Positions 32,655-43,838 of a DNA stretch of 64,000 nucleotides are shown piece by piece. The DNA lies in contig NC_080042.1 of NCBI RefSeq assembly GCF_012489685.1, positions 35,035,158 to 35,099,157 of the forward strand. Direction: 5' to 3'. The stretch's first letter is position 1, and each line of letters begins with the position of its first letter. Below the pieces are notes generated by a model, which did no database searches, had not been told where the DNA came from, and saw only the letters and a list, made by a program, of their open reading frames with translations. The stretch is from Lotus japonicus (lineage: Eukaryota; Streptophyta; Magnoliopsida; Fabales; Fabaceae). The translations under genes were made by a program, and so were the position numbers.

Positions 32655-33207
32655 AGGGGGAGTACCTTGTACTTCAAGCTGAGTTTTTCACACCCCAAGC
32701 TTTTTGCTTATGACAAAAAGGGGGAGTACACCCAGTTTTTGATGTGTAAGATGTGTTAGTGTGACTTATTTTTCTTTTGGAGATTTTAAGAGTTCCACCT
32801 TCATGACCATAGATGTGTCACTGGGCAAATACAAGGAATACATTTCACTTCTTCTGAAGTGATTCTAAGTTGACTCTGATACCCAAGACTCTGATACCTT
32901 GTCCATGACTCTGATCACTTATGCGCTCTGATTATTCGTTTTTCATCTATGTCATAAGCTTTTCACTCTGAACTCTTATATGTTTTAGCTCAGAATCTAG
33001 ACTTTACCAATGTTTTCATCAAGTATTAGATTCAGGGGGAGCTAAGCTCAGAATCAAGCAGTGACTTGAATTCAGAATGAGCAAGATAAACTATTCACAT
33101 CAGGATAAGTCTTATTCTATATCTCCAAACTCTGAGTGAATTCAGTTTATTGTTTAAGAATTGTTCATCAAAAATCTTAGTTTTGTCATCATCAAAAAGG
33201 GGGAGAT
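32655..33207 (+). other. Multiple polypurine tracts of Sirevirus A
   Basis: Four PPT-like motifs: TAAGGGGGAGTAC (about 32655), AAAAAGGGGGAGTAC (about 32714), TTCAGGGGGAGC (about 33031), and AAAAAGGGGGAGAT (33194-33207), which directly abuts the 3' LTR. Multiple PPTs are a known Sirevirus trait. The last is the likely plus-strand primer. Confidence 0.75.
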
Positions 33208-34489
33208 TGTAAGATCAAGTTTTGATCTAGTAGTACAACTCATGTTTTGATGATTACAAGTTAACCTTTTGATATGAACAATTGTGGTACTCTAACGTGT
33301 TTTTCTGAGTGTGCTATTTACAGGCTCTGACCTCAATTCAATCTCACACAAATCAGAAGCACTGTGTATAAAGGGTAACCCAAGCAACGCTTTCGCATTC
33401 ACCATGTTCAGTATGAATAGTGGAAAAGCTTCAGAAGTTCTGAAGCTATACAAACTCTGATGAGGACTCAGTCGCTAGAAGCTCTGAAGATCCAGAAGTT
33501 CTGATAGCCAAGAAACACTGAAGGTTCAGATGTTCTGATGGTGTAGAAGACTCTGAAGATCCAGAAGCTGAATAGTGGAAACTCTGAAGTCCAGAAGCAA
33601 GAAACTCTGAAGGCCATGTTCTTCCCTCTGAGTTCAGAATCAGAAGATACAATGGTCAGAGGATCTGTGCTTTCCCTCTGACTCTGATCAACCGGCTTCA
33701 CAAGTTCCAATATGAAGTATTCCCCTGATCAGAAGTCTCCTAGGTTAAAAGGTCAAGTCGCTATCCAAGTACAAAAGCAAGTGTACCTTCCTGACGACCT
33801 ACCTAACGTTCTCAGCCACAGCAGAAGCTGGATTTTCCAGAACTGCCCTCCAACGGTAGCATTTCCCATGCAACGCTCAACCCTAATCCTTGGAGTATAT
33901 ATAGAGGCTGAAGATTGAAAGAAGCGGCTGAGAGAATACAAGAAGTAACACACGCGCAAGATATTCAAAATATTCTAAGCTTTCTTTCATCTGAAATTCA
34001 TAGTGTTTACTACCAGCTTTTTAGAAGCAAATCTCTTGTAAACATTTCTTTGATAAACAGTTTGTTTAGTTCCTTTAGGAGATCAAGGTTGATCGGATCC
34101 TAAAGAAGACTAAGAGAGTGAATCTTAGTGGTAGTTCCTTTAGGAGATCAAGTTTGATCGGATCCTAGAGAAGACTAAGAGAGTGAATCTTAGTGTGAGC
34201 TAAGTCAGTGTAATTGTTAGTCACTTGTAGGTTTCAAGTGCAGTTGTAACTCTTACCTGATTAGTGGATTGCCTTCATTCTAAGAAGGAAGAAATCACCT
34301 TAACGGGTGGACTGGAGTAGCTTGAGTGATTTATCAAGTGAACCAGGATAAAATCCTTGTGTGCTTTTCTATCTCTTATCTTTTGCACTTAAGTTCTCGA
34401 AAGATTTGTCAAAATCTTTAAGGTGGTAGTTTTGTACTGAAAACGTTATTCAAACCCCCCCCCCCTTTCTACCGTTTTTCATACCTTCA
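33208..34489 (+). repeat. 3' LTR of Sirevirus A
   Basis: 1282 bp. Nearly identical to the 5' LTR; the few differences include GAACAGTGG/GAATAGTGG, CACAGTAGAAGC/CACAGCAGAAGC, and a longer C-run. It ends CATACCTTCA and is followed by the ctgta target duplicate. Confidence 0.97.
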
Positions 34490-34841
34490 CTGTACACACA
34501 ATAGGCTTGGCTTCCCGGAAGTCCGTCGAAGCTAGGCTTTATCTTCTCGGGGACTTTAATTAAGACCCTGAATGAAGAGTTTTTCTATTCGAAGCTTTTA
34601 ATGAAGTTTCCATCCGCGGGGCCTCATTTCTTTCGACGATTGCGATCTTTCTCCAGAAGGAAGTTTCTTCATCCTCGTTTTGAGTCGTTTTCTTCAATTT
34701 AAAGAATCGTTTTCTTCAATTTAAAGAACCTCGTTTTGAGTTTTGGCATTCTATCGCAAAATATTCACTTCTTATCAGCAGATGAAAGTGTCAGGATGAC
34801 TGGATCCGCGAAACCTTCGTTTTTCCTTTTTTCCCCTCCGC

Positions 34842-34848
34842 TATAAAA
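34842..34848 (+). promoter_or_regulatory. TATA box of LTR copy 3
   Basis: CCGCTATAAAAGGAAGGG. It is followed by a (GA)n-rich leader and GAG/GTAACC about 140 bp downstream. Copy 2 has a decayed version (gctaaaaaagaaaggg near 8190). Confidence 0.6.
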
Positions 34849-36029
34849 GGAAGGGAAATGAGAAAATATCTCATTTCCCACCAAGAGAGAGAGAGAGAGA
34901 GTCTCGGGTAGAGAGAGAGGAGGAGAGAAAATTCCCGATTCTTGTCTGATCGACCCGATTTTAGTTGCATTGGATCGGCAACGAGGTAACCTTTCTACTG
35001 CTTGCCTCCGTTTCTGTTTTCCGTTGTGTTTCTCTATATCTTTTTGTGCTCAAAGTTTTGAGCATTTTGCAAAAACATCTTTTTAATTCGATTTCTTCTT
35101 TCAATCATCTTCTATACCTTTCCTGCGTTCCATATTCACCGCCGGTGTGCTTAGATTTTCACCGAGTCGTTGTAGATCTGAAAATCTAACTAAAAAACCC
35201 ATTTCTCTGTGAGTTTGCTTTTTGAACCAAAAATTCACGACTTAACCTAGTGCCTTTAGGATTAGTTGCTATAAACTGCATTCTCTACAACCCTATCGAT
35301 TTGCTTTTTCAAAATTTCAACTTTGAGTTTTTGAGGCTAAAATCTTGGCCCAAATACCCCTATTGGCATTTCAATTCTGATAATTTTCCGAGCATTGTTT
35401 GACCCTAGTTATGACCCGAGATTACCTAGGAATGAAATTAGATCGAAGAAAAAGCACGGAAACGCTAAAAAGGGGGGAGTGGCCGAGAGCACCATTGTGA
35501 GAGGGGCAGAAAATCTTTATCGCAAAAACTCTTCCTTTCGTCTTAGATTATCATACTCTGAATCCTTTAAAGTTTCGTCTGACGTTAGTTAATACTGTTT
35601 ACATTGTATTTACTTGTTTCGACTGAATAATGTTATGTTTGCTCAAAGGTTTGGTTTTGGAAACCTTGGGAGCTAGCGAGAAAGCGAGTGAAGAACCCCT
35701 GCACTGTGAAGTTGGACAACTTAGAGGTGAGGGAAACTTACTTGCTAGCTAATGACTTAGGCGTCAATAGCTTCGACTTGCTTATTCGATTGTGATGATG
35801 TTGATTGAGCTGAATTGGAAAATATTTTCTGAGGTTTCGGCCGTTGTTAAACCTTGAGACTTGTGTCTCCGTTTTTTGGGGCTTCGGCCAACATATGTGT
35901 TTATGTTTGATTGTTTCTATGGTTAATGTTGACTGAATCACATGTTTTATATGTGCTAAGTGGTTAATTATAGGATGTGTTGATATCTGCAAATATGTTT
36001 GTTGGATTGTACTAACTAAATCGTGCAAT

Positions 36030-36036
<7 letters not shown>

Positions 36037-36078
<42 letters not shown>
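36037..36078. repeat. (AT)n microsatellite
   Basis: About 20 AT dinucleotides in LTR copy 3. The matching place in copy 2 (9245-9265) has only a few. Confidence 0.95.
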
Positions 36079-36083
<5 letters not shown>

Positions 36084-36670
36084 GATCGTCGGAGTGTGGG
36101 GAAACGTGAGGTTAGGCCATGCTAGTGATCAAAATTTTAAATGAATGATTAACAGGTCGGACCAAGATTTGAACCTTTGACGTTTTAGAATGATTACATG
36201 GGTTTGATGGAATCTTAAGACTTATAGAGTTAGAGACAAAAAGGAATAGAAATCATTTTACAATGTTGTGGCTAACCATATTGCGTTGTGAGGACGATAC
36301 GTCATTAATGTTTGAGGTTATGCGGCGGGACACCGGACCTCGGTGGAGCCAGTGGGATCGGAAGATCGGGTTTCCACATAAGAACACCAAGAGTGTTCTT
36401 ACGTAGCAGACTTAGTAGCTAACCTACGGGTTAAGGTCGATCTCACTACAATTAGGTAGTAAGCGACACCCGAGTGGAGTGGTTAAACACAAGGGTCTGT
36501 GTTATGACTTACTTGATGGTGCCCAGCCTTCTAGAGCATTTTTTTAGCATGACATTGCATTTCATACCATGCATTTGATGACTTGACGATTGGATGTTAA
36601 TGAACATCGTTATGTTATTATTTGATGAATTGATAAATAATGAAGGCTTAATTGCAACTTTAGTCCCTAA

Positions 36671-37875
36671 TGAAAGTATGAAAAACGGTAGAAAGGGGGG
36701 GTTTGAATAACGTTTTCAGAATAAAACTTCCACCTTAAAGATTTTGGCAAATCTTTCGAGAACAAATAAAGTGCTTATGATAAGAGATAGAAAAGCACAC
36801 AAGGATTTTATCCTGGTTCACTTGATGAATCACTCAAGCTAATTCAGTCCACCCGTTAAGGTGATTTCTTCCTTCTTAGAATGAAGGCAATCCACTAATC
36901 AGGTACTTGTTACAACTGCACTTGAAACCTACAAGTGACTAACAATACACTGACTTATCTCACACTAAGATTCACTCTCTTAGTCTTCTCTAGGATCCGA
37001 TCAAACTTGATCTCCTAAAGGTAACTAAACAATTGTTTAAGAAAGAATGTTTACAAAGAAATTGCTTCTGAAAAGCTAATAGTAAACACAATGAATTCAG
37101 ATGAAAGAATGTTTAGAAGGTTTGAATATAGCTTGCGCGTGTGAGATTCTTCCAACCGCATCTTTCAATCTTCAGCCTCTATTTATACTCCAAGGAATAG
37201 GGTTTGAACGCTGCATGAGAATGCTACCGTTGGAGGGCAGTTCTGGAAAATCCAGCTTCTGCTGTGGCTGAGAATGTTAGGTAGTCGTCAGGATAGTACA
37301 TTTGCTTTTGTACTTTGGAAAGTGACTTGACCTTTAACCTAGTAGACTTCTGATCAGGGGATTGCTTCATGTTGGAACTTGTGAAGCTCGTTGATCAGAG
37401 TCAGAGGGAAGCAGGGATCCTCTGACCGTTGTACCTTCTGATTCAGAACTCAGAGGGAAGAGCTTGGTCTTCAGAGCCATTTTGCTTCTGGACTTCAGAG
37501 TCTCCACTTTTCAGCTTCTGGATCTTCAGAGTCTTCTACACCATCAGAACATCTAAACCTTCAGAGTGTTTGGGTTGTCAGAACGTCTGGATCTTCAGAA
37601 CTTCAAGTGACTGAGTCCATATCAGAGCTTGTTTGACTTCAGATCTTCTGAAGCTTTTCTACTGTTCAGAGTGAACATAGATGTTGCGAAAGCGTTGCTT
37701 GGGTCACTCTTTAAGCACAGTGCTTCTGATTTGTGTGAGATAAAATAGAGGTCAGAGCCTGTAAATAGCACACTCAGAAAAACACGTTAGAGTACCATAA
37801 TTGTTCATACTAAAATGTTAACTTGTAATCATCAAAACATAGAGTTGTACTACTCGATCAAAACTTGATCTTACA
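36671..37875 (-). repeat. 3' LTR of Sirevirus B
   Basis: 1205 bp. On the plus strand it starts TGAAAGTATG and ends GATCTTACA. It is longer than the 5' LTR by an indel of about 48 bp near 37400 (GTCAGAGGGAAGCAGGG region). Confidence 0.95.
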
Positions 37876-38415
37876 ATCTCCCCCTTTTTGATGATGACAA
37901 AACCAAGTATTTTGATGAACAATTCTTAAACAATAAACTGAATTCACTCAGAGTTTAGAGAAATAGAATTAAACATATCCTGATGTGAATAGTTTGTTTT
38001 GCTCATTCTGAATCCAAGTCACAGCTTGATTCTGAGCATAGCTCCCCCTGAATCTAAGACTTAATGAAAACGTTAGAAATGTCTAGATTATGAGCTAAAT
38101 AATGTAAGAGTTCAGAGTGAAAATACATGACATTGATGAATTGAAATAATCAGAGCGCATAAGTATTCAGAGTCAACAATAAGTGGTATCAGAGTCAAAT
38201 AGAATCACTTCAGAAGAAGTGAAATGTATTCCTTGTATTTGCCAGTGACACATCTATGGTCATAAAGGTGGAACTCTTAAATTCTCCAAAAGAAAAATAA
38301 ATCACACTAACACAGCTTACACATCAAAAACTGGGTGTACTCCCCCTTTTTGTCATAAGCAAAAAGTATGGGGTGTGAAAAACTTAGCTTGAAGTACAAG
38401 GTACTCCCCCTTAGA
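37876..38415 (-). other. Multiple polypurine tracts of Sirevirus B
   Basis: The plus strand has CTCCCCCTTTTT at 37878, CTCCCCCTGAA at 38043, CTCCCCCTTTTT at 38342 and CTCCCCCTTAGA at 38404. They match the four PPTs of element A in order. Confidence 0.75.
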
Positions 38416-38593
38416 GAAGGTCTAAGTTTCAAAAGGATGGAGAAATAAACTATGCATGAAAGAGAATTAAGCGAATTAAAGAAGGGAGTTAATGCGAATG
38501 AAGACCGTTTACCACCGGCCACGGGAGTAAAGAGATGCTTCAGTTACCAAGGACTTAACCTCGAGAAACTGTAGGAGCAATAACTTCCAAAGA

Positions 38594-38605
38594 TAGGATG
38601 AAGCT
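38594..38605 (+). promoter_or_regulatory. TATA box for the antisense ORF (element B)
   Basis: AGCTTATATAAAGCG, about 60 bp before the ATG at 38660, at the place of the TATA box in element A. Confidence 0.55.
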
Positions 38606-38659
38606 TATATAAAGCGATTAAGAAGAGGGTAAGCTTCACAACTCAATCAATTCCAAAAA

Positions 38660-39076
38660 ATGGCATGATACAGGATTGCATTAGAAGAGCTCAGAAGGAA
38701 GGCTTTTGAGGAAGATATGTTCCTCAATATTTGGCATCCTGATGGTACAAAGACCATACACGAGCTGACGAAAACACTGCTGGAAGAAGATCTTGGTCCA
38801 GAGATGGTGAAAGATCTGAAGGAGTTCCTCTGCTTCGTGGAGGAGATTCAGGAGCTTTGCCAGCTGGAGCTGAATCTGCTGGAAGAGAAGAAGACTGTGG
38901 AAAAGAGACTCAAGACGACAGAAGATAGTCTGGAGAAGTATGAGCTGAGCATCAAGCTCGGCAACATAGAGTATACACTGGATCGTCTGGAGAAGGAAAG
39001 AGTGGAGCAGCGCCAAGAATGCAGAAGAATGAGGAAGGATCCGCCAAGAATGCTGACTGTAGCCTTGAGCAACTAG
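38660..39076 (+). pseudogene. Antisense coiled-coil ORF of Sirevirus B (early stop)
   Basis: ATG at 38660 is followed by GCA and then TGA at codon 3, where element A has TCA. From codon 4 the frame is open and homologous to the element A protein: ALEELRRKAFEEDMFLNI, LTKTLLEEDLGPE, DLKEFLCFVEEIQELCQLE and RQECRRMRKDPP. It then runs into deletion-junction sequence and stops at 39074-39076. An ATG at 38717 could start a shorter product. Roughly a third of the residues differ from element A, but many codon differences are silent. Confidence 0.65.
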
Positions 39077-40843
39077 CCTTGCCTTGTTTCTGACTACATC
39101 ACCTTTCTCATTCAACTTGTTTCTGAACACCCATTTGGTTCCAATTACATGGACACTTTGAGGTTTCTTCACTAGGCTCCAAACATCATTCTTGGAAAAT
39201 TGATTCAGTTCTTCTTCCATAGCCAGAATCCAGTCCTTGTCCTGAAGAGCTTCATCAATTGACTTGGGTTCAATTAAGGACACCAATCCTTTCAGACTAA
39301 GCAAGGTCTCTTCAGAGGGTCTGAAGGCTGATCTGGTTCTGACTGGTTCATCTTTGTTGCCCAGAATCAATTCCTTAGGATGAGCCGCAGTGATTCTGCT
39401 CTTCTTCTGAGATTGTGAATCAGAGGGACCAGCTTCTCCTGGTTCATCTTCCTCTGGCTCAGCTTCCTCTGGAGCTTTGCCTTTGTCAGAAACATTTATG
39501 CTTAAATCTGCAAACTTCTCAACTAGCTTTGACTGATCAGAGTCAAGCTTATCATCAAATCTAACATGTATAGATTCTTCAATTGTTTTAGCATCAGTAT
39601 TATAAAATCTAAACCCTTTAGATCTATCAGAGTAACCAAGTAATAAGCATTTAGACGATTTAGCATCAAACTTATGCAATCTATCCTTAGTGTTAAGAAC
39701 ATAACAAACACAACCAAAAGGATGAAAATAAGAAATGTTGGGTTTTATATTCTTCCACAATTCATAAGGAGTCTTATTCAGAATTGGTCTCACAGAGATT
39801 CTGTTCTGAATGTAACACGCTGTGTTTACTGCCTCTGCCCAAAAGTGCTTAGCCATGCCAGTTTCTTGGAGCATGGTTCTAGCCATCTCCTGAAGAGTTC
39901 TGTTCTTCCTCTCAACAACACCATTTTGTTGAGGAGTTCTGGGACAAGAGAAATCATGTGCAATTCCATAGGAATCAAACAGACTCTCAAACTTGTCATT
40001 CTCAAACTCTCCACCATGGTCACTTCTGACACGCACAATCCTACAAGCCTTCTCGTTTTGCACTTGGGCTATGAAGGTAGAGAACACATCATGAGACTCG
40101 TCCTTGCGGGTTAGAAATTTTACCCATGTCCAGCGGCTATAGTCGTCAACAATGACCATCCCATATCTCTTGCCACCTATGGACTCAGTTTTCACTGGTC
40201 CAAACAGGTCGATATGCAGAAGTTCCAACGGCCTTGAGGTTGAGACAACATTCTTTGCCTTGAAAGGGACTTTTGTGAATTTGCCTTTCTGACGTGCTTC
40301 ACAAAGAGCGTCTGAAGAGAACTTCAGAGTGGGTAAGCCCCTGACAAGGTTTAGCTTACTCAGCTGAGAAATCTTTCTCATACTGGCATGCCCTAACCGT
40401 CTATGCCATACCCATTGCTCTTCATTAACAGACAGAAGGCACTTCACATTCTGAGCCTCCAACTCAGATAATCTGATCTTATAAATGTTGTTCTTCCTCT
40501 TGCTGTTAAACAGAACAGAGCCATCGATCTGACTTATAGCCCGGCAGGACTTTTGATTGAAGATAACATCATAACCCTTGTCAGCTAATTGACTTATAGA
40601 CAATAAGTTATGAGTTAAGCCGTCTACCAACAAAACATTGTCAATGCATGGACTACTATCTACACAAATAGTACCAGTACCAATAATTTTACCCTTTTCG
40701 TTGCCACCAAAGCCAACTTCGCCTCCAGGCTTAAGTGTTAGCTCTTGGAACATACGCCTTTCTCCCGTCATGTGACGCGAGCATCCACTGTCCAGATACC
40801 ATGATTGGTGTTTCAATGGAGCTATCAAGGATATCTGCAACAT
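39055..40843 (-). pseudogene. Sirevirus B pol, truncated at the start of RT
   Basis: Begins like element A (protease [10 protein letters not shown]) and runs through integrase ([31 protein letters not shown]) to the first RT motif (RLVAQGYSQ). The ~4.8-kb deletion then joins it to the antisense-gene region and adds an unrelated tail. The integrase finger reads CEARQ instead of CEACQ, losing the last zinc-binding Cys. By eye there are about 20 differences from element A over about 590 residues. Confidence 0.9.
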
Positions 40844-42609
40844 AGATAATTTTATCCTTAGGTACCCACTTTCTGGGTCCTCTCTTATTAGTTACCCCAG
40901 AGGTTCTGATCACCTTGGGTTTCTCAACATGGTAATGTAAAGGAATTTTTGCATGATATTTAGACATGGAGAAAGATCCCTTTTTGAGAGGGGGTTTAGC
41001 AACTTCAGCAGGTAAAGGATCAGGCAATATAGTACCAGAGGGAACAAAGCATTCATATAAAGATTTAGCTTTAGGCATAGGAGGCTCATTTCTAATTGGT
41101 TTAGAATAGCCAATGCCATGCATTCCATTTCTGCTTACGCCATAGATCATTGAAGCCATTAAGCTTCTGTCTACGCTTTTAGCCAGGAATCTTTGAAAGG
41201 ATTTTTCATATTTAGATTCATGCTTACTATCAAAGGCATCATAAGCAATTATTTCTTCTAACTTAGCAATCTGATTCTTAAGAACAGAGTTAGAATTAAC
41301 TAAAGCATGGTTATCATTTTTCAAATCAGAAATAATTTTCTCATGTTCAGAAGGAGTCTTAGAAGCAGCAGATAAGTCCTTTTTCAACTTTTTATGCTTA
41401 GACAATAAAGAGTTATACTTATCCATAATATCAGACAAAGCATGTTTCAGTTCAGAGGTTGAGAAAGAAGCGAATACCTTCTGATGCTGAGTCAGAGTCA
41501 ACCGCTTCCTTTGACTCTGCTCCTTTGTCTTTGACAATAGCCATGAGTCCTTGAACTTCACCATCAGAGTCAACATCCTCTGACTCTGATTCGTCAAAAG
41601 TCACCATCAGACTTTTCTTGGTCTTGAAGTGCTTATTTGGCCTCTTGTCCTTTTTCAGTTTTGGACAGTCACTCTTGTAGTGCCCTGATTCTTTGCACTC
41701 AAAGCATGTGACTTCCTTAATTGAGGACTTCTTCTGGCCTGAGGATTCAGACTTTCCTTTGGCCTTTCCAGAGCCTTTGTACTTGCTCTGCATGTGCTTC
41801 CAGATACGGTTGAGCCTTTTTGAAATCAGAGTCAACTCATCTTCATCAGAATCTTCTGATGCTTCTTCAGATTCTTCTGCTTCAGCTTGGAGAGATTTTG
41901 ACTTCTCAGATTTAGCCTTCTCAGATTTAGATTCCAAGGCTATAGATTTCTTCCTCAGATCTTGCATCTCTGAGCGTTTCAGCTCATGACATTTCAGTAT
42001 GCTGATGAGTTCTTCCAAACTCATACGCTCAACATCTCTTGTAAGCTCTATTGAGGTCACTAAAGGCATCCAGCTTTTAGGAAGACTTCTGATGACCCTT
42101 ATGACATGATCTTTTGTAGTGTAGCTTTTGTTGAGAGGTCTTATTCCAGCTACCAGCAACTGAAATCTGGAAAACATGTCCTCTATGGACTCGTTAGGCT
42201 CCATGATGAAGGACTCATACTTCTGGATCAAAGACAACGCCTTTGATTCTTTGAATTTCTTGTTTCCTTCATGAGACATCTTCAGGGATTCAAAGATGCC
42301 CTTGGCAAACTCACGATCTGTAATCTTCTGGTACTCTTCATAGGAAATGGCACTCAGAAGAATAGCTCTAGCTTTGTGGTGTTGTGAGTAAAGCTTCTTT
42401 TGTTCAGCAGTCATCTCTGATCTGGAGATTTTCTTGCCTTCTTCATCAACTGGACGCTCATAGCCATCCACAATAATATCCCAGAGATCTGCATCGAAGC
42501 CCAGAAAGAAACTCTCAATTCTATCTTTCCAATATTCGAACCTTTGACCATCGAACATGGGAGGCTTTGCATTGTAACCATCTTTTTGCGTTTCACTGGT
42601 GGTAGCCAT
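40731..42609 (-). pseudogene. Sirevirus B gag, frameshifted
   Basis: Starts at ATG 42609 ([17 protein letters not shown]) and keeps the gag core and CCHC knuckle [15 protein letters not shown] deletion of about 29 bp near 41480 (after GACTCAGCATCAGAAG) shifts the frame. The second part continues from 41597 to the stop at 40731. The end overlaps pol in the +1 relation seen in element A. Confidence 0.88.
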
Positions 42610-42667
42610 TGTTTTTCACACCGGCCCGGATCACTAAACACTGTTAGGTGTGGTAATCAGAACTTGC

Positions 42668-42679
42668 GCTCTGATACCA
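42668..42679 (-). other. Primer binding site of Sirevirus B
   Basis: The plus strand reads GCTCTGATACCA, two bases from the LTR: TGGTATCAGAGC on the minus strand. Confidence 0.92.
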
Positions 42680-42681
42680 AT

Positions 42682-43838
42682 TGAAGGTATGAAAAACGGT
42701 AGAAAGGGGGGGTTTGAATAACGTTTTCAGAATAAAACTTCCACCTTAAAGATTTTGGCAAATCTTTCGAGAACAAATAAAGTACTTAAGATAAGAGATA
42801 GAAAAGCACACAAGGATTTTATCCTGGTTCACTTGATGAATCACTCAAGCTAATACAGTCCACCCGTTAAGGTGATTTCTTCCTTCTTAGAATGAAGGCA
42901 ATCCACTAATCAGGTACTTGTTACAACTGCACTTGAAACCTACAAGTGACTAACAATACACTGACTTAGCTCACACTAAGATTCACTCTCTTAGTCTTCT
43001 CTAGGATCCGATCAAACTTGATCTCCTAAAGGTAACTAAACAATTGTTTAAGAAAGAATGTTTACAAAGAAATTGCTTCTGAAAAGCTAATAGTAAACAC
43101 AATGAATTCAGATGAAAGAATGTTTAGAAGGTTTGAATATAGCTTGCGCGTGTGAGATTCTTCCAACCGCATCTTTCAATCTTCAGCCTCTATTTATACT
43201 CCAAGGAATAGGGTTTGAACGCTGCATGAGAATGCTACCGTTGGAGGGCAGTTCTGGAAAATCCAGCTTCTGCTGTGGCTGAGAATGTTAGGTAGTCGTC
43301 AGGATAGTACATTTGCTTTTGTACTTTGGAAAGTGACTTGACCTTTAACCTAGTAGACTTCTGATCAGGGGAATGCTTCATGTTGGAACTTGTGAAGCTC
43401 GTTGATCAGAACTCAGAGGGAAGTACTTGGTCTTCAGAGCCATTTTGCTTTTGGACTTCAGAGTCTCCACTTTTCAGCTTCTGGATCTTCAGAGTCTTCT
43501 ACACCATCAGAACATCTGAACCTTCAGAGTGTCTGGGTTGTCAGAACGTCTGGATCTTCAGAACTTCAAGTGACTGAGTCCATATCAGAGCTTGTTTGAC
43601 TTCAGATCTTCTGAAGCTTTTCTACTGTTCAGAGTGAACATAGATGTTGCGAAAGCGTTGCTTGGGTCACTCTTTAAGCACAGTGCTTCTGATTTGTGTG
43701 AGATAAAATAGAGGTCAGAGCCTGTAAATAGCACACTCAGAAAAACACGTTAGAGTACCATAATTGTTCATACTAAAATGTTAACTTGTAATCATCAAAA
43801 CATAGAGTTATACTACTCGATCAAAACTTGATCTTACA
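42682..43838 (-). repeat. 5' LTR of Sirevirus B
   Basis: 1157 bp, TGAAGGTATG to GATCTTACA on the plus strand. It has a TATA box in the inverse of CTATTTATACTCC (about 43190). It is visibly more diverged from the LTRs of element A than the gag-pol parts are. Confidence 0.95.

Larger units (their letters stand above)
22239..34489 (+). mobile_element. Sirevirus A: near-complete Ty1/copia element with env-like and antisense ORFs
   Basis: 12,251 bp, flanked by a perfect target duplication ctgta (22234-22238 and 34490-34494). The order is 5' LTR, PBS, gag, pol (protease, integrase, RT, RNase H), env-like region, antisense coiled-coil ORF, several polypurine tracts, and 3' LTR. Protease-integrase-RT-RNase H order marks it as Ty1/copia. 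The env-like region, long interior and multiple PPTs mark it as a Sirevirus (SIRE1/Maximus lineage). The LTRs are nearly identical, so the insertion is young. gag and pol are intact; only the env-like region looks split. Confidence 0.96.
36671..43838 (-). mobile_element. Sirevirus B: deleted copy of the same copia family
   Basis: 7168 bp on the minus strand with a perfect cctaa duplication (36666-36670 and 43839-43843), inserted in a TIR of the MITE. In element order: 5' LTR (43838-42682), PBS, gag with a frameshift, pol broken at the start of RT, a direct junction into the antisense-ORF region, four PPTs, and 3' LTR (37875-36671). About 4.8 kb (RT, RNase H and env-like region) is missing relative to element A. 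The deletion joint has a cagca microhomology. The copy is non-autonomous. Confidence 0.95.
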
